A stretch of 25,870 nt of DNA from Reticulitermes lucifugus (GCA_026260175.1 JAKCWW010006604.1:5795-31664), one strand, 5' to 3'; counted from the first letter of the stretch, positions 10,847 to 20,080 are shown. The notes: generated by a model from the sequence alone, not told the origin. Numbers and translations: made by a program.

Positions 10847-11784
10847 TAACATAGTATGTTTTACTTTAGTAGCTGGGTCTACGATAGTGTGGGAAATGAT
10901 AAATTTGGGACCACAAGAAATGCATACAGTATGTTGGTGGGAGAACATTCTAAACGCTCACTTGGTTTGCCAAGAAGGAGTTAAAGAAATAGTATTATGA
11001 TGTAACTTTGGGAACAGTGAGATTGTGAGAAGGGCCTAGCTGATCCAGTGTCCGCCAAATAGAGTTATCAGAGTTACATCATCTGTTCCTCCAATTGCAG
11101 CGTTAATAGATTTTATTAATAACATAAAACATCAGCTGAACGATGCCCTTGAACAAAGTTACCTTGTTGTTCTTGTTCTTCTCTTTCACGCTGATATCCT
11201 TATTATGTACTCAGTGGCGCCTACATGAAAGTTTGGCTTCTCTTATCGTGCAGTAAAGATGTGTTTCGAAGTCTCACGAAAAGCACACAGTAAAAACGAC
11301 TTCTGTTTGCAGCAGTCGCTTGGTTAAATACTTGTCAACAAAGCAGGTTTGTTTACACCTCTGCTGGGCCAAATTTATCTGTATGGATGACAAGTTGCAG
11401 CCGGAGCTTAAGTGCAAAACTGCAACATAAACATCTGAAAATTCCTAACATATCTACCGCGTGTTACTGAAGCACATTCTATCCTATGCCCTTCATGAAT
11501 TAATTAATTTGTGTCAGGTTATTTTGCATCGCACATAATGTCCGGTCTCTACCTGCATACATTCGATTCTTCTTAGCATTTTGTCCTCAAGTACCCCCTA
11601 TTTCTATTTCCCCGTAGGGTGAGAAACTAGTTTTCCCGTGTCTGTTCATCCGTCCGCTTGGAACATCTGGGCTTCCGCTGGAAGGATTTACGATAAACTA
11701 TGTTTTGGGTTGTGTTAATAAAATCTGTCATGAAAGCACAAGTTTTGTTAAAATCGGACAAAACTGACGAAAGGTCACTTTACA
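10847..11784. other. Non-coding stretch, no gene seen
   Basis: AT-rich with no recognisable frame. The minus-strand open frame 10948-10538 is just a read-through of repeats C and D. Confidence 0.5.
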
Positions 11785-12098
11785 TGGTAAAGGTAAGGGA
11801 AGAACTTGTAGAGACGTGGACAGGCCCTGAGGGTTCCAGGATGTTGAGGCTCCCAGATTTCAAGACAGTCGGCACGTGAAGGTGGTAAGTTTGTCAGCCG
11901 TAGGCACCGGCCGCATTTACTTCCTAGAAAATATTCCTGACATTTATTTGTGTTAGAGGCTGAGTCGACCCCAGGGCCATAGTACGGCTGGAAGGATGAT
12001 ATGAAAGAAAACTTCCAATGACACCATCGGGAATCGAAACCTCGACCTTCGGCTTGTAGCGTTGTACGTCAACCAACTGCGCCACCGCGTGCCCCTCA
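11785..12098 (-). repeat. SINE family A, complete copy with tRNA-derived head
   Basis: On the minus strand the element opens with GGGGCACGCGGTGGCGCAGT and TGGTTGACG, a good tRNA A box. The B box GTTTCGATTCC (about 12040-12030) differs from the GGTTCGANTCC consensus at one position. A body follows that matches the copies at 3838-4023 and 1-85, and the element ends in CTTACCTTTACC. Head, body and short-repeat tail make it a tRNA-derived SINE, transcribed by RNA polymerase III and mobilised by a LINE in trans. It is the only copy here with its promoter intact. Confidence 0.85.
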
Positions 12099-13090
12099 CT
12101 AGGTACATTTTATATTTTGTTATATTTACTTTTTCATCAGAAAACTGTTTTTTTTATATACAGCAGATTTTGTTAATACCCTTTCCCAAAAGAGTGATTT
12201 CGTAGCTAAAATGACAAATACAGATGTAGGCATTTTTTTTTCAAAACGTCAATTCTACACTAAATATAAAATTTTTGGTGAAAAGAGCCAATTGGTAAAC
12301 ACACTATGAGGTAAATAAAGGACTTTTAAGTTTTGTACAGCGACTGAAAGATGCGGGCTCACCGGGTGGGCTGGCTTCTGCGTAACGCTCTGTAATTGTG
12401 TTCCGAAATTTCTGAGTTAAAGTCCTGTAAGGAACGACAGCTCTTCTCTCGCAACTTTCGTTAGTATCTGTAGGGAAATACAGAGATAGTATTTGATTAG
12501 GCGGTGGCCATTTGCTTCCAGACGCTAGACGGTATTTCATTCTGTTGTCATCGTACCGTCACGTTATAGTGAGTCTGATCTACTGTCAACATTGTAAAAG
12601 AAGCACGCAAAAATACGAGTGTCAGTGTATGTAAGTTATAAATCAAGAAGATAAATTGGGACAAACGTGTGACATTCGTCTAAGCCTCACATGGACATCA
12701 GTAGGATTACAGATCTCATGTTGTATTTCTGTGGTTTGTGTCGTCATGTTGTGTTCTAGCAGATGGATAACGATGTCGTAATCCAGAAGACAATGACACG
12801 TATAGTCATTACTGTGAGAACCTCATATATTGAGATTGTTTTTTGCCACGGTCGACGGCTTCCTATTCTGAAGTCCCGTATTCGAGCTTCGTCCCAGTTG
12901 TTGGCTATCCTGCATGATATTTTCACTGTTTTTCGCAGTCACGTCTTGATCACTATCATAGCGCAAGGTCGCTTCCTCCCACAATCGTCCGTTTTTTTTT
13001 CAGTTACAGTCTTATAAACGTTGAACGCTACGTAAATTATTCAGCATTTGACGTCGCTAAATGTTATAGAATTAATTATAAGTTGTACCG
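12099..13090. other. Non-coding stretch with one odd minus-strand open frame
   Basis: A 78-codon minus-strand frame (12540-12304) has a polar, protein-like composition. On that strand it contains a TTTCCCTACAG acceptor-like site and a CCCGGTGAGC donor-like site about 100 bases apart. No family was recognised and nothing adjoins it. Two other short frames (12763-13017 and its surroundings) look like chance. Confidence 0.35.
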
Positions 13091-13315
13091 CAGTATCGTA
13101 ATTTTTTCTGCATTCTAAAACACGTGATTGAAGGAAAGTTAGAAAGAAGGATAAAAATGACGGTAAGACGAGGAAGAAGGCGTAAGCAGCTACTGGATGA
13201 CCTTAAGGAAAAGAGAATATCGTGGAAATTGAAAGAGGAAGCACTATATCGCACCCTGTGTAGAACTCGCTTTGGAAGAGGCTGCGGACCTGTCGTAAGT
13301 CAGAATACAGAATGA
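13091..13315 (+). pseudogene. C-terminal end of a non-LTR retrotransposon protein
   Basis: The frame reads ILKHVIEGKLERRIK, then RRGRRRKQLLDDLKEKR, then a WKLKEEAL / RTRFGRG / GPVV segment, and ends at TGA. It is uninterrupted for about 75 codons. I recognise this as the C-terminal tail often annotated as an endonuclease-reverse transcriptase in cockroach and termite genomes (from memory, not searched). No catalytic reverse transcriptase or endonuclease residues are present, because only the 3' end of the element survives, as is usual for 5'-truncated LINE copies. The upstream boundary is uncertain, and there is no ATG at the start of the matching region. Confidence 0.7.
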
Positions 13316-13835
13316 TGAATGAATTGTGTAGACTAGAATTTAAACTATACTGGAAATAATTATTCCTAAATATTTCCTCTTATAAAATAGCTGACTGCAA
13401 GCAGTAAGCTAGGAACTTTTCTTTGTATGTAGTCTAAACACCTTACTTTAGCTTGCCCAAATTGTTACATGTAACAAAGAACAAAACACGTAAATTGTTA
13501 TTACATGTTACTTCGAGAAACTCTTGAAAAAATGAGCAGAAAATTTTTGTGTGAGATCCATGAAGCAAGTGGGCAGGGCGGTACATCACACGAATATGAA
13601 CTGGAACAGGACAAACGGTATGTTAAGGTAAGGAAATTTATAGGCCTGCTGTGGGCAGGGGGAGGGACAAGAAACTCATGGATGACGTTGGTGCAGACGA
13701 TCACTTTAAATCTGACATGCGTGGAGGAAGATTAACATGAATCCTTTTTTATTCTTACGATGGTGTCAGCCTGAGTCCCTTTGTACTGCAGCTGCAAACG
13801 GGCATGTGTACCAGGCCTGGACGATTAGTGAATGA
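13316..13835. other. Non-coding stretch, no gene recognised
   Basis: It directly follows the retrotransposon C-terminus and could include its 3' untranslated region. Open frames at 13505-13735 (+) and 13704-13501 (-) overlap each other and neither is recognisable. Confidence 0.45.
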
Positions 13836-13985
13836 ATATGGAGCACTAGTGGAATGATAATTGACAGGACTGAAACGAAGCACTTGGAGAGAAATGTGTC
13901 CCAGTGCCACCTTGTCCACGATACGAAGCACTTGGAGAGAAATGTGTCCCAGTGCCACCTTGTCCACGATAAATTCCACATATTT
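13836..13985 (-). repeat. Repeat family C, copy 2, with internal duplication
   Basis: It shares the GGAGCAC.GGTGGAATGA start and the CCCAGTGCCACCTTGTCCAC core with copy 1. The core is present twice because of an exact 48-bp tandem duplication (separate entry). The GATCGCATCC-like end seen in copy 1 is absent. Confidence 0.75.
13875..13970. repeat. Exact 48-bp tandem duplication
   Basis: Bases 13875-13922 and 13923-13970 are identical, starting ACGAAGCACTTGG and ending TTGTCCACGAT. Zero mismatches over 48 bases in otherwise diverged repeat DNA means a recent duplication, or an assembly artefact. Confidence 0.95.
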
Positions 13986-14476
13986 CTTAATCAGTCCAGT
14001 CTCTGAAGTAGTTGGAATGACCATAGGCTCGTATCCAATAACTCGATTTATTGTTAGCGGTTTTGAACCTACTAGTAATCTCTCAGTGTAGGTAAGACAT
14101 CCCGTTTCTTATGTCATAAAATTATGGAGAAAAACGTTTAGCAGATACGAATTTCTGTATCACCCACCAGCGCATCAGGCACGAATTTTCAAATTGCCTT
14201 TCAATCCACCAATTATACCAGATGCTTCTTAAAGTTTCAATATAGAGTTGAAGTACACAAACATACAGAGTTTATTCCAAGCAACCAACAAAGACTTCCT
14301 CAAACACTCTATTAAGAGCTTAAACCACTACCAGTTTAGAGTGTAGTTTCGCTAACTCTGTACCTTTACAAACACACACTTTCATTGTTAATAGCTTCAT
14401 TATTGTTTGTTCTATACTGGGTTTTATCTTAAATTTAAACTTAAAATTTTAAAGGAAATTTTACGGCAAATGACCC

Positions 14477-14632
14477 CCAGAGGAGCAAGAGATTTTTAAA
14501 TTCTGGAAAACGTCCAGACCGGATTTGGGGCCCACCAAGCCTCACAATCGGTTGGTACCGTGTTTCTTTCCCGGGGATAAAGCGGCCGGAGTCTGAAGTT
14601 AACCACTCATTTCTATCTAGTACTGAGGTAAA
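14477..14632 (+). repeat. Repeat family B, plus-strand partial copy
   Basis: It runs collinear with 16385-16590: GGAGCAAGAGATTTTT, CGTCCAGACC, GCCCACCAAGCC, TTTCCCGGGGATAAAGCGG, AACCACTCAT and CTATCTAGTACTGAGGTA. The tRNA-like head is missing. It is followed at 14659-14690 by GTGGACAGGG...CTTTACCTTTTAC, which resembles the tail of SINE family A. Confidence 0.7.
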
Positions 14633-15910
14633 TAATGATTGGAACTACATGCTTTCATGGCGTGGACAGGGAAAACTTTACCTTTTACAGGTAAATTCGG
14701 AGTCAAATGAGAGACGAAAAATAAAGCTTTTAATTTTCACGTACGAACTACAGTACGATTTGTAAATACTGATAAGTTTTGAAAGTTTGAGTTTTAATTT
14801 CCTCTATACACGTTGTGTATGATTTAAAGTCTGTATGTATGCTGTTGTCCAACGGACCTGAGTATGATTTTATTACATAGGTAGAAACGTTTCGTCCATT
14901 TCTGTATGTTTGTAATACAGTAACAAAACGTTATGTCAACAGAAACCTGTTTTCATAATAGCACCAGAATTTCTACTCCTAGTTTACTGCAGAGAGATTG
15001 CTGCATCGTGGAATGCAGAAATATATAGTCTAGTAGCTAGTTTAATACCTTTCCGGGATACCTCTTCAACACTGAGGAAGGGTGCAGATTTTGCTGCTGT
15101 GACAGTATACAAAGCAACATCCCAGACATAGTGACCTGCACAGTCGCCGCTATGAGAACTTAAATGTTTCCTAATGTCAGTGAGTTAGCGAGCTAGTTAT
15201 TACACCCATAAGATAGAGGCATACTAGTTTTCAAGTATGAAGTTTCATTCTAGAACTTTTTCCACATCCAGCTACCATATTCTAATAGTTTATTTTATTT
15301 GGTAAAAGGGTGTAGGGAAATTCAGAATTGAGAATTACAAATTCAACAAATTTTTCAGAAATGCTTAGTTTTATATAAGAAATAAATAACCAAAATATTT
15401 TCTTCCAGTACTGAAAATTCTGTATGAATATTCTCTTCCAGTACTGGAACTTCTGTTTGAATATTTTCCATGTGAGCGATTGTCTAGTTGTGTGATTGAT
15501 TGATGGATGGAACCTTGTGTTATTTAATGATTATATTTCAACTACAGAGATTTTATGTGTTAATTTCGAATTAGATGAATTCATGATTTTCGAATACGTA
15601 AGGAATTTACGAGAGTCGGCAGTCGCCTATGTATTACACCTTCTCGGAAATCGGCTTGTAAGACTGAAAGAGGCTATAAATAACCTCATTAGTTATCAAA
15701 TTTTATCTACGTGGCATTAGAAACTAGTACCTCTTCAATACCAGTACAACGACGTTACGACTAAACGAAATGTTTCTGAGTATTTATGGAGGTAAAAGAC
15801 GTGAGTACAGACTTACATAGATTCAGATTGTAGAAGAATGTAATCCTCAGAAACGTTACTGTGTAAGTTTTCATTTCTGTAACAGCAGTGTAATGAGTGT
15901 AATATGAGAA
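14633..15910. other. Non-coding stretch, one weak repeat-like open frame
   Basis: The 74-codon frame at 15496-15720 (+) contains IFEYVRNLRES and RLVRLKEAINNL. These faintly resemble spurious translations of an interspersed repeat known from termite and cockroach genomes. I do not call it a gene. Two near-identical 20-base blocks, CTTCCAGTACTGAAAATTCT and CTTCCAGTACTGGAACTTCT (from 15403 and 15434), form a small local duplication. Confidence 0.35.
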
Positions 15911-16020
15911 AGGAGGATTGGTAGAGTGATACTGAGAGGAGAACACTGAAGTACGCGAGGAAAATCCTGTTCCAGTACCACTCTGTCCACCACAAATCCA
16001 ATATAAATTGACCTACAATC
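15911..16020 (-). repeat. Repeat family C, copy 3
   Basis: GGATTGGTAGAGTGATACTGAGAGG, GAAGTACGCGAGG and TCCAGTACCACTCTGTCCAC, followed by CACAAATCCAATAT, align with the copy at 24086-24230. This copy is more diverged than copies 1, 2 and 4. Confidence 0.7.
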
Positions 16021-16370
16021 AAGCTCGTTTCTACCAGTCATTTATATAAAAACACTGTTAAATCCTCTTTGGCATGACGAAAATGAAAATTTCCTGAACA
16101 AAACTGCATTTGAAGACAATTACAAGCATGAATGTTGCTAATTCGTTGTGAAGTTTCTAAAAGAAACATGGATGAAAAGTACTTTTGGAGGGGTTGGGGG
16201 GGAAGGGCGACAGCTTCGGTTGTCCTGATCAAACTTTAATGCGGGTCATAGGTTTTTGACCCAGGATGTGCGGAACGTATAAAGGATTATAGCAAGTTTA
16301 GGCATCTTGATTTAGGATAATATTGCAACATTTACCTCCTAGAATTCAGGGCAACTATAGTTACAATAAC
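16021..16370. other. Non-coding stretch, no gene seen
   Basis: Nothing recognisable; a G-rich run lies at 16186-16205. Confidence 0.5.
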
Positions 16371-16590
16371 TGGCGGGACCGGGACAGCGTACAAACATAG
16401 CGACTCTCTACGGGCTGGGAGGTCCAGAGTTGGAACCCAAGTGGGGCAAGTTATTTTCTTTTCCATACCCGTCCAGACATTCCTTAAGGCCCATGCAGCC
16501 TCCTCTAGAATTGATACCTGGGATTTTTCCCGAGATAAAGCGGTCGGGGCGTGATGTTGACTACCCCCTCCCCCCCATCTAGCTAAACCT
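16371..16590 (+). repeat. Repeat family B, near-complete copy
   Basis: It shares the GGGACAGCGTA head with 8805-9030 and the body with 14477-14632 and the minus-strand copy at 10046-10235. GGTCCAGAGTTGGAACCC in the head lies where a B box would be. The element ends at a CCCCCATCTAGCT segment. The 95-codon minus-strand frame across it is a by-product. Confidence 0.7.
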
Positions 16591-17440
16591 CTACTCCACT
16601 TCTGTGTCTCCTGTGGCATATTATGGGGTGACCTTTGGGCTTACAGTTTTACTAATAGATATCCCTGTGAAAATCCAAATTGAGCGCCTTTAAAACTCAC
16701 GAGAAATTAAAAAATGTTTGCAGTAAGAACTCCACAGCAGGTACGGGCCGACAGTATAACCTATGTAACATACAAGACTGAGCGTCAGATAGGACACTCT
16801 TCCACCATGTACCATACTTATGTGTTATTTGCGTAACATCAGTTATTAAACAATTCCTTGTCTATTCTTAAACGAGCTTAATTCCATACAATGTGAACTG
16901 CATAAAAGGTTTCCTTTCTATTGTTTCAGGTGAAGGGGCCAGGAGCCTGAAAATGTTCGCTAGATAAGGCTACAGTGACGAACGAACTGTCTGTGCGACA
17001 AGTCACTAAAGTATTTGGACAATTTGAAGACCAGTTTGAGAATGTTAATAATTTATAAATTTGATAATTCTTCAAATTCTTATATTCGTGTGTATATTGC
17101 TGACGACTTTGGTTTTAATTACAAAGACTTATCTCTCCTGGACGTGGGCTGTAGAGAGTCGCCCAGTGTTTGAGACAGACTTGTTCTAAACATGTAAACG
17201 AAAACTGTACAGTATAACAGTAATGGCTTTAAGCACAAGTGAGCTCTCACATTATAAGTACTATCTAATGTAATTACACAATTGATTTTATCACTTCCTT
17301 AAGAAGAATATGATTACGACTACACATATTCGGTTCCCGCTGTCAACACAACTGGAATATCACATATAGAAACTGCAATTACCAAGTGGCGAGCTTCTAG
17401 ATAGGTAATAGTGTCATATAACCGAGAAAAAGATGGTGCA
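16591..17440. other. Upstream flank of the receptor exon, no gene seen
   Basis: No open frame or domain was recognised. It may contain the promoter, a 5' untranslated exon or the end of a 5' intron. A pyrimidine-rich TTTCTATTGTTTCAG at 16915-16929 is a plausible splice acceptor, but nothing confirms it. Confidence 0.4.
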
Positions 17441-17658
17441 GTGTTTTGTATCTGAATAAAAATACGTACAAACCGAAAAGTTGAACGCAGCTGTTTTCAA
17501 GTGAAATTGCAAGTGATACTCGTGTCAGAACTTCAGGCCTATGGATGCAGGAAATTGTTTTGTATGTCAGTCAAAATACACAGTAACCGAACTACGTAAG
17601 AAAATGCATCTCAAGTGAGACTGCTTGTGAAATCGTGAAAGTGATTTTCGTGTCAGAA
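17441..17658 (+). repeat. Diverged tandem duplication in the receptor 5' leader
   Basis: Copy 1 (17441-17530) and copy 2 (17555-17658) share, in order, TTTTGTAT, AAAATAC, AACCGAA, TCAAGTGARAYTGC and CGTGTCAGAA, with indels between the blocks. Copy 2 ends 14 bases before the ATG of the receptor exon. The pair is either a duplicated leader/regulatory segment or two copies of an unknown repeat that gave rise to the leader. Confidence 0.65.
17541..17618 (+). promoter_or_regulatory. Upstream open reading frame, 25 codons
   Basis: An ATG at 17541 opens a frame of 25 codons ending at TGA 17616-17618. It is in the same frame as the receptor ATG 132 bases later and is separated from it by that stop and by a second TGA at 17628-17630. 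If this sequence is in the mature 5' UTR, the uORF could lower translation of the receptor. Whether it is transcribed is unknown. Confidence 0.4.
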
Positions 17659-17672
17659 TATCCCCATTCATA

Positions 17673-17925
17673 ATGGCCGCCTCTGATATTGTATTCAAGG
17701 AGGAGAGTGAAGGTAATAAGGGTCTTCTTCTAAACAACACGGACATACAGAGGGAGATGGAATGCTTGTCAAAAGAACTGGAGTCTGTCGGAAGCGGCGG
17801 AGAGTCAGGCTTGTTCTGTCCCTACGCCTACGACACACTCCTGTGTTGGCCGAAAACTCCTGCTGGAACTTTAGCACTTCTTCCGTGTTTCGATGAACTC
17901 AATGGCATCAAGTATGACACCTCAC
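17673..17925 (+). CDS. DH44R: Diuretic hormone 44 (CRF-like) receptor, first coding exon
   Basis: This is the N-terminal extracellular part of a class B GPCR. The family binds the CRF-related diuretic hormone DH44 at the plasma membrane and signals through Gs and cAMP, notably in Malpighian tubules and brain. The 84 codons carry the first four cysteines of the hormone-receptor domain: C31, C49, C58 and C72. They also carry the family motif C-W-P-x-T-P-A-G (58-65), LLPCF (69-73) and NGIKYDT (77-83), close to vertebrate CRF receptors and insect DH44 receptors. N21-N-T is a potential glycosylation site. No signal peptide is obvious. ATG 17673 is the first ATG after an in-frame TGA at 17628. The exon ends TCAC|GTGAGT in phase 1, at the same place after the YDT/YNT motif where CRF-type receptors are split, as I recall. 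The last two cysteines and the seven helices lie outside the window. A calcitonin-type (DH31) receptor fits less well. Confidence 0.88.
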
Positions 17926-17931
17926 GTGAGT
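17926..17931 (+). promoter_or_regulatory. Splice donor of the receptor exon
   Basis: GTGAGT follows directly after CCTCAC, a near-consensus 5' splice site. Reading on past it leaves the receptor-domain pattern at once and stops at 17970. This places the exon end here. Confidence 0.85.
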
Positions 17932-18145
17932 ATCCTTACGTATTTTTGGTTGACTTTACTTTTAGAATGTAAGTTAAGCTATACAACAATTCGTAGCAAT
18001 ATCTCCTGATCATACTTTGGTGTAAAGTGAGCATAATTCTTCATAGTGCGTGAATATGTTAATGTTTTATGAGAAGTCGTGGGTGGTTTTATGGTACATG
18101 ATTTATAAAATCTCTGGTGATCAGCCCGTAATTTCTGAGCGAAAG

Positions 18146-18196
18146 CCCAACGTTTCGGAAACTTTCTGTCTCCATTATCAGGGACTGTTGCACTGG
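18146..18196 (+). repeat. Half of a CGTTTCGG-type foldback repeat
   Basis: CCCAACGTTTCGGAAACTTTCTGTCTCCATTATCAGGGACTG resembles the left arms of the elements at 4842, 10719 and 18439. No matching right arm was found. Confidence 0.4.
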
Positions 18197-18438
18197 ATAA
18201 AGGTTGTTCTTCATGCACACATGTGTATGATGATATAACAAGGTACTGTTAAACATTAAGTCAGCGGTCAATATATTCTAACTTGGTTTGATCGCAAATA
18301 ATTTACATACAATTCAATACTCTTGTACGCGCGCAAACACGCGTGTTATTTAAAGTACAGTCCTATAGAGTTCATACTTCGGTGTATCCCTTTCGAATCA
18401 TTTAATTTGTGGTCTTTGCCTGCCTTTCCGTGTTACAA

Positions 18439-18595
18439 CACTACGTTTCGGGGACAGGATCAGTCTCCGTTTTCAGGTTAAAATTAAGGTAAACCCTTAG
18501 TGGACCCCGAAAGGTAAATATATTCTCAATCTCTAGGCAACCCGTTTTATTATTAGCATGGGAATTGGGACCAATCCTGTCTCCGAAACGTAGTG
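18439..18595. repeat. Foldback (MITE-like) element, family D-related
   Basis: Arms of 28 bases at 18439-18466 (CACTACGTTTCGGGGACAGG...) and 18568-18595 (...CCTGTCTCCGAAACGTAGTG) are reverse complements with three mismatches, around about 100 bases. The ACGTTTCGGGGACAG core links it to the family D elements at 4842 and 10719, but the interior differs. No transposase. Confidence 0.7.
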
Positions 18596-19424
18596 CTTTT
18601 GATTTTTAACACAAGATGGTGGACACGGTTCTGAAAGTAAATAATCCCATAATAAACTTTAACAGCTGTAATGTGTAATACTTACAAGTTTTAAAACTTT
18701 CTTGGCCAGATATGACTGCCTTAAATACGTCACATTATAATTTATCTTTTTCTTGCTACACATCAAAAATTTCTCCCTAAATGCATTCTTTATGATATAT
18801 AACTTAATTGAACGTGTTCCTGCCTCCCGCTCACTGCAGTCAGCCCCTTGAACTAGAATCGTTTCAATTTTACATCAATGGGAACTGATAGCCGCTGCAG
18901 ACTGGCATGAATTCATTAGTAACTTATGCACTGAAGTGTAAAATCCAATCCTTTTATCAATCTTCTGATAGTGTACATGAGAGCTGTCTGGTTAATTCAT
19001 TCGCATACAGAGCCGAAAGTGATCATTCTGTGTTTGTTCCGTCAGTGAATGTTAAGTGATATGTAACAACTTTGTCAGGTACGAGCAGAACAGACGAAGA
19101 GCAGACGAATACTACGCGGTAAAACAAATATTCTTTATGAATTTCTTGTATTGTAGACATCTTTTTTCCATTTTCGGGCTCGTTCACATACCTGCGGACA
19201 GCTTACTAAAACTGCCGTGTCCGCTCATCCATCCACATGTAACTATTAAATGACAGATAAACGAATTTTCATATGTACACATCGCCCGTCGCTCTCGTTT
19301 ATTTGTTAATGAGATAAGTCGAAACAAAGTGGTTGTACCGGAAGTTGTAGCTGGAGTGATAATGTTATCAGATAATTTCTGTTAGTTGAGATTTCATTTA
19401 CGCCGAATAATTGTGTCGTGCGAT

Positions 19425-19780
19425 TCGACATGGTCTGAGTTTTATTGGGCGACTTGCTGTTATGTTGTGTTTGAGTGATTATGGTTTGGTAAAGTATTAT
19501 TTTGTTGTTGTATTTTTTTATTTATTTTTTTGCTATAGTTTATTTGTACTGTGGGGGGTAGTTTGGTTTATTGTTGGAAGTTGACTTGGTTTGTTGTACC
19601 TTGTGTATCAGGGTTTACTGACTTTTATTATTTATTTTTATTTCCCAATTCTGAAAGGAGCTAATGATTTATTTTAGTTGTTGTTTTATTATAATTAATA
19701 ATAGGTTGATAGTAATGAAATGTTATTCGTCTTTAGGGGTTTCTGGTTTTTCAAGAAATCTGTTTTTGTTTTGTTAATGC
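19425..19780 (+). pseudogene. Nuclear mitochondrial insert: 16S rRNA (rrnL) fragment
   Basis: This block is strikingly poor in C and rich in G and T, the bias of the light-strand-coded rRNA genes of insect mitochondria. It contains motifs of insect mitochondrial 16S rRNA in the correct order: TTGTACCTTGTGTATCAGGG (19593-19612), CTGAAAGGAGCTAATGATTT, ATAATTAATAATAGGTTGAT, GAAATGTTATTCGTCTTTAG and TTTCTGGTTTTTCAAGAAAT (19741-19760). Both ends are approximate. It is colinear and appears little damaged. Surrounded by nuclear DNA inside the receptor intron, it is read as a NUMT rather than a working rRNA gene. The identification rests on remembered motifs, and an rrnL alignment would settle it. 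Confidence 0.82.
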
Positions 19781-20080
19781 AAACTTCTACTGAAATACAA
19801 CATCTCTGCTTCACTCTTCACTGTTATTATGCACACAATGTTTTTTCGTACTGTAGTAACACAGATACAATCCAGTAAGATCCTATTAAATACGTTTCTA
19901 AGGTATGGAGAAGTTTTACAGTGTGCGTTGTGTAAACAGTGGGAACACACATTTAAAATACTCACATTTGTCATTGTTTTGCCTTAAATCGTCAAAAATT
20001 AGGATTCACAAAACGACAATCTAGAAACAGTAAGAGAGCAAAAGCGCCCGAAATGTTAACTGATGCATAAGTTTTCAGTT

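Noticed and set aside
10479..10948. Several open frames of 75-136 codons on both strands
   Set aside because: They translate repeat families C and D; the same peptides reappear at the other copies.
11785..12098. Possible genuine tRNA gene on the minus strand
   Set aside because: The A and B boxes are followed by a long body shared with other copies and no acceptor stem was found, so it is a SINE head.
13755..14091. Open frames with a twice-repeated 16-residue peptide
   Set aside because: The peptide repeat is the exact 48-bp duplication in a family C copy, not a repeat protein.
16332..16619. 95-codon minus-strand frame
   Set aside because: It lies almost wholly on a family B repeat and has no recognisable domain.
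19425..19780. Working mitochondrial rRNA gene or a new GT-rich ncRNA
   Set aside because: It is only a fragment, embedded in nuclear DNA with repeats and a nuclear gene around it; a NUMT explains it better.
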